In this document: positions 62,220-64,000 of the stretch, one piece after another | How positions within the stretch are numbered: the stretch's first letter is position 1 | Layout: each line of letters begins with the position of its first letter | Source: Planctomycetota bacterium | GTDB lineage: Bacteria > Planctomycetota > UBA1135 > GCA-002686595 | Length of the DNA stretch: 64,000 bases | Direction of reading: 5' to 3' | NCBI GenBank assembly: GCA_012960475.1 | Contig: DUBE01000055.1 | Span: forward strand, 149,354-213,353 | Program-made: the position numbers and the translations under genes | Notes under the pieces: model-generated | Seen by the model: the letters and a program-made list of their open reading frames with translations, nothing else | Told to the model about the DNA's origin: nothing | Database searches by the model: none

Positions 62220-62234
62220 GGGTGCATGCTAGCA
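62220..62234 (-). promoter_or_regulatory. Extended -10 element of a leaderless promoter
   Basis: Reading the minus strand, TGC then TAGCAT occupy 62234-62226, then six bases (62225-62220) lead to the ATG at 62219. It matches the layout before the sulfatase at 9759 and the amidohydrolase at 12490. Confidence 0.45.
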
Positions 62235-62282
62235 GGAGTCGTGGTCCATGCTGGAGCTTCTGCGCTCGGCCTGGCGGCAGAA

Positions 62283-62550
62283 TGCTCACTCCCCCGACTT
62301 CAAGTGCCACCCCTTTGGCTGTACAAAGGCCAGGATGCCCAACTTTGAAAGGGTGCTGTCCATGCCCGAATGCCCACGCTCAGTCCGGGGCAATTGTGGG
62401 CTGACCCGGTCGCAGCAGTTCCGCGCCCACCCGACCTTCGCCCAGGACCATTGTGAGCATTCCCCTCGAGAAGCCCACTTCCTGGAACATCTGTTCAATG
62501 GCGAGGCCCGCGAGAGAAGCCAACCAGGACGGCTTGTAGAGCACCGAGCT
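62283..62550 (-). pseudogene. Aldehyde dehydrogenase remnant
   Basis: Read on the minus strand, the segment 62544-62400 encodes SVLYKPSWLASLAGLAIEQ, MFQEVGFSRGMLTMVLGEG, then RVGAELL. These match the VVLKPSE-x-x-P-L-x-x-L-x-x-E and G-x-P-x-G-x-x-x-x-V-x-G stretches of NAD(P)-dependent aldehyde dehydrogenases. The frame meets TGA at 62382-62380. In the same frame further on (near 62305-62283), VALEVGGVSILPP looks like the conserved LELGGKSP segment. The catalytic Cys and Glu regions beyond it, and the N-terminal half, are missing. It is a decayed gene fragment about 90 codons long in the gap between two hydrolase genes. It is unrelated in sequence to the acylating dehydrogenase at 14264. Confidence 0.55.
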
Positions 62551-62600
62551 GTCGGGCGAGCTGGTTGAGGCTCTCTCGGGGCTTCTCATGTGTCGCTACC

Positions 62601-63908
62601 TCATGTATCGAGCATCCCCAGCAAGCGATCAAGAACGTGCCGCCCCTGGGTGCGCAAGCCGTTGTGCTCCAGTTCGTCCGTGACCCATGTCTTGAGGCCT
62701 GGGATCTGGTCGGCGGTTGCGAGGGAGAGGTCCCTGGGTACGTACATGTCGTTGGCATAGATCGCTGCGGCGGCGGGGACTGTGTTTTTGGCCAGAGCCG
62801 TTGGATCGTAGAGCTGGGGCCAGTCGGTTTTTGCGGCCAGCAGGTGGGCGGCTTGGGCCAGAGGGCGGAGGGCGCTGATTTCTTCGAACATGAACGGGTG
62901 GATCATCTCGCCGTTGAGGTAGCGCAAGGGGCCAGGGCCTTCCGGGAAGCCGGAGAACTCCGCTGCGACTCTTTGGGCGGCCCAGTTGCTGGCGCTTTCT
63001 TGGGTGTAACAGGCTTCGTGTAGTACGGCGAAGATCGGGTGGTGGTCGTGCAAGATCGCGCGTTCATATGCCCGCAGAAAGGCTCGGTCGGCGGCGCCAG
63101 CTGGTGAGGCGCCTGCAAGCTCCAACAGGTAGTGCAGGTTTTCGAAGCCATCGCTCATGCCGAGCCCGAGGCCCACCATGGAAAAACGGTTTGGTGACAA
63201 GCGATCCCCATCGGTCAGGCGGATGTCCTCTTCGTGTAGTTGGGCGTAGAGTCCGGCGAGGCTCGCTTCATCCTGGGGATAGCGTTGGAACCATTCTTCG
63301 TGCTTGCGCTGGCAGATTGGATAGGCATGAGTGTAGACATCTCGAGCAGTGGCACTGAGGCCCGGGATGCCTCCGGTGAAGAGGGCGCTCGATAGGCCTT
63401 CTGGGGCACTGGACAGATAGCGCAAGGTGCAGAAGCCGCCGTAACTCTGGCCCAGCACGGTCCAGGGGCTCCCACCGGTGAAGTGAGGCCGCAGGAGCTC
63501 GCAGTCTCTTACGATTGAGTCCGAGCGGAAGTGGGTCAGGTAGCTGGCTTGTTCCGCAGCGCTGCCCCGCATGGCCAGGCGTTCCCCTTGGATGGGAGTG
63601 CTGAGACCGGTGCCTCGCTGATCTGGCAACAGTACATTGAATTGTTCAAGGGCGCGACCAAGCCAGCCGCTCGTATCTATGGGACGGGGAGCCTCATAGC
63701 CTGGACCTCCCTGCAGAAAGACCAACCAGGGGCGCTCTTCGGTTTGAGCGCCCACTGTGCGTACTTCTCGTGCGAACAATTTGATCTTGGGTCCTGAAGG
63801 ACTGTCGTGATCGAGAGGCGCCTCGAACCAATGACCGCGAACTACTAGGCCTGAAAACTCGGCCGGGGGATCGCTGCACAAGGGAGCGCTGGGGGATGGG
63901 TTGGACAC
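62601..63908 (-). CDS. Proline-iminopeptidase-like alpha/beta hydrolase (S33 family)
   Basis: A 435-residue protein starting at GTG 63908. It has the pattern of the Streptomyces-type prolyl aminopeptidase: LVFLQGGPGYEAPRP (oxyanion loop), NVLLPDQRGTGLSTP, then the nucleophile elbow GQSYGGFCTLRYLSS. The C-terminal acid-His region is near ANDMYVPRDLSLATAD and VTDELEHNGLR, where the D-x-x-V/Y-P and H-x-G-L/I-R pieces of the catalytic set are seen. No signal peptide, so cytoplasmic. It would remove N-terminal Pro or related residues from peptides. Confidence 0.9.
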   Translation of the reverse strand: MSNPSPSAPLCSDPPAEFSGLVVRGHWFEAPLDHDSPSGPKIKLFAREVRTVGAQTEERPWLVFLQGGPGYEAPRPIDTSGWLGRALEQFNVLLPDQRGTGLSTPIQGERLAMRGSAAEQASYLTHFRSDSIVRDCELLRPHFTGGSPWTVLGQSYGGFCTLRYLSSAPEGLSSALFTGGIPGLSATARDVYTHAYPICQRKHEEWFQRYPQDEASLAGLYAQLHEEDIRLTDGDRLSPNRFSMVGLGLGMSDGFENLHYLLELAGASPAGAADRAFLRAYERAILHDHHPIFAVLHEACYTQESASNWAAQRVAAEFSGFPEGPGPLRYLNGEMIHPFMFEEISALRPLAQAAHLLAAKTDWPQLYDPTALAKNTVPAAAAIYANDMYVPRDLSLATADQIPGLKTWVTDELEHNGLRTQGRHVLDRLLGMLDT

Positions 63909-63920
63909 GGGGGGAGTGTA
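63909..63920 (-). promoter_or_regulatory. -10 element of a leaderless promoter
   Basis: On the minus strand TACACT (63920-63915) is followed by six C residues (63914-63909) and then the GTG start at 63908. No ribosome binding site lies in between. The -35 region is not clear. Confidence 0.4.
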
Positions 63921-64000
63921 GCGTTCCGGCCGGAGGGGGATACATCCGCTCCTCGGACCGCCTCCGGGCGCCCAATCAGGTCACTTTGGTGCAAGTCGAA

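Overview
The window is about 64 kb of high-GC DNA (roughly 62-63 percent by eye) from a Gram-negative bacterium. A Kdo-8-phosphate synthase, an apolipoprotein N-acyltransferase, a secretin and many lipobox signal peptides all imply an outer membrane. Two sulfatase-fold enzymes plus a phosphatase of the same superfamily, large secreted proteins of no known family and a bacterial microcompartment locus fit a member of the Planctomycetota or the wider PVC group that keeps MreBCD-PBP2-RodA. That placement is an inference. No rRNA gene, tRNA gene, CRISPR array or intact mobile element was found.

Layout. 1-9.6 kb: end of lnt, a coiled-coil membrane protein with a tiny membrane partner, a strong terminator, then the elongation operon mreB-mreC-mreD-PBP2-rodA, in which PBP2 is unusually long (1111 aa). 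9.7-13.7 kb: sulfatase, amino acid permease and an amidohydrolase lipoprotein. 13.9-20.9 kb: a microcompartment operon encoding two hexamer (BMC-H) proteins, a CoA-acylating aldehyde dehydrogenase with a cysteine-rich tail, a divergent BMC-like protein, two pentamer (BMC-P) proteins, a tandem-domain (BMC-T) protein, two proteins sharing a EutQ-like N-terminal module (one fused to an ACT domain), and a UPF0210/DUF711 protein. An MFS transporter follows. 22.2-27.9 kb (minus strand): metallo-beta-lactamase-fold hydrolase, an unknown protein and two related TPR proteins. 28-33 kb: a tandem gamma-glutamylcyclotransferase-like protein and two lipoproteins. 33-36 kb: rpsO-pnp. 36-43.6 kb: secretin, secreted proteins, a GspK-like pseudopilin and HyuB. 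43.7-49.4 kb: purA, uppS, cdsA, phoH-like gene, ybeY and a FliA-type sigma factor. 49.5-64 kb: LTA-synthase-like enzyme, broken glycosyltransferase, PafA-like phosphatase, kdsA, SDR reductase, valS, cardiolipin synthase, a fused alpha/beta plus SGNH hydrolase, an aldehyde dehydrogenase remnant and an S33 peptidase.

The most interesting region is the microcompartment. It has a full shell set and an acylating aldehyde dehydrogenase, but none of the usual signature enzymes (diol dehydratase, ethanolamine lyase, choline or diol glycyl radical lyase, sugar-phosphate aldolase), and no recognisable PduL, acetate kinase or alcohol dehydrogenase. In their place is a UPF0237-type ACT protein with a UPF0210 partner. 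The ACT protein carries an N-terminal module like that of EutQ, so this pair may be the cargo. A second theme is that at least six genes have a good -10 element ending only 6-7 nt before the start codon, which suggests leaderless transcripts are common in this genome.
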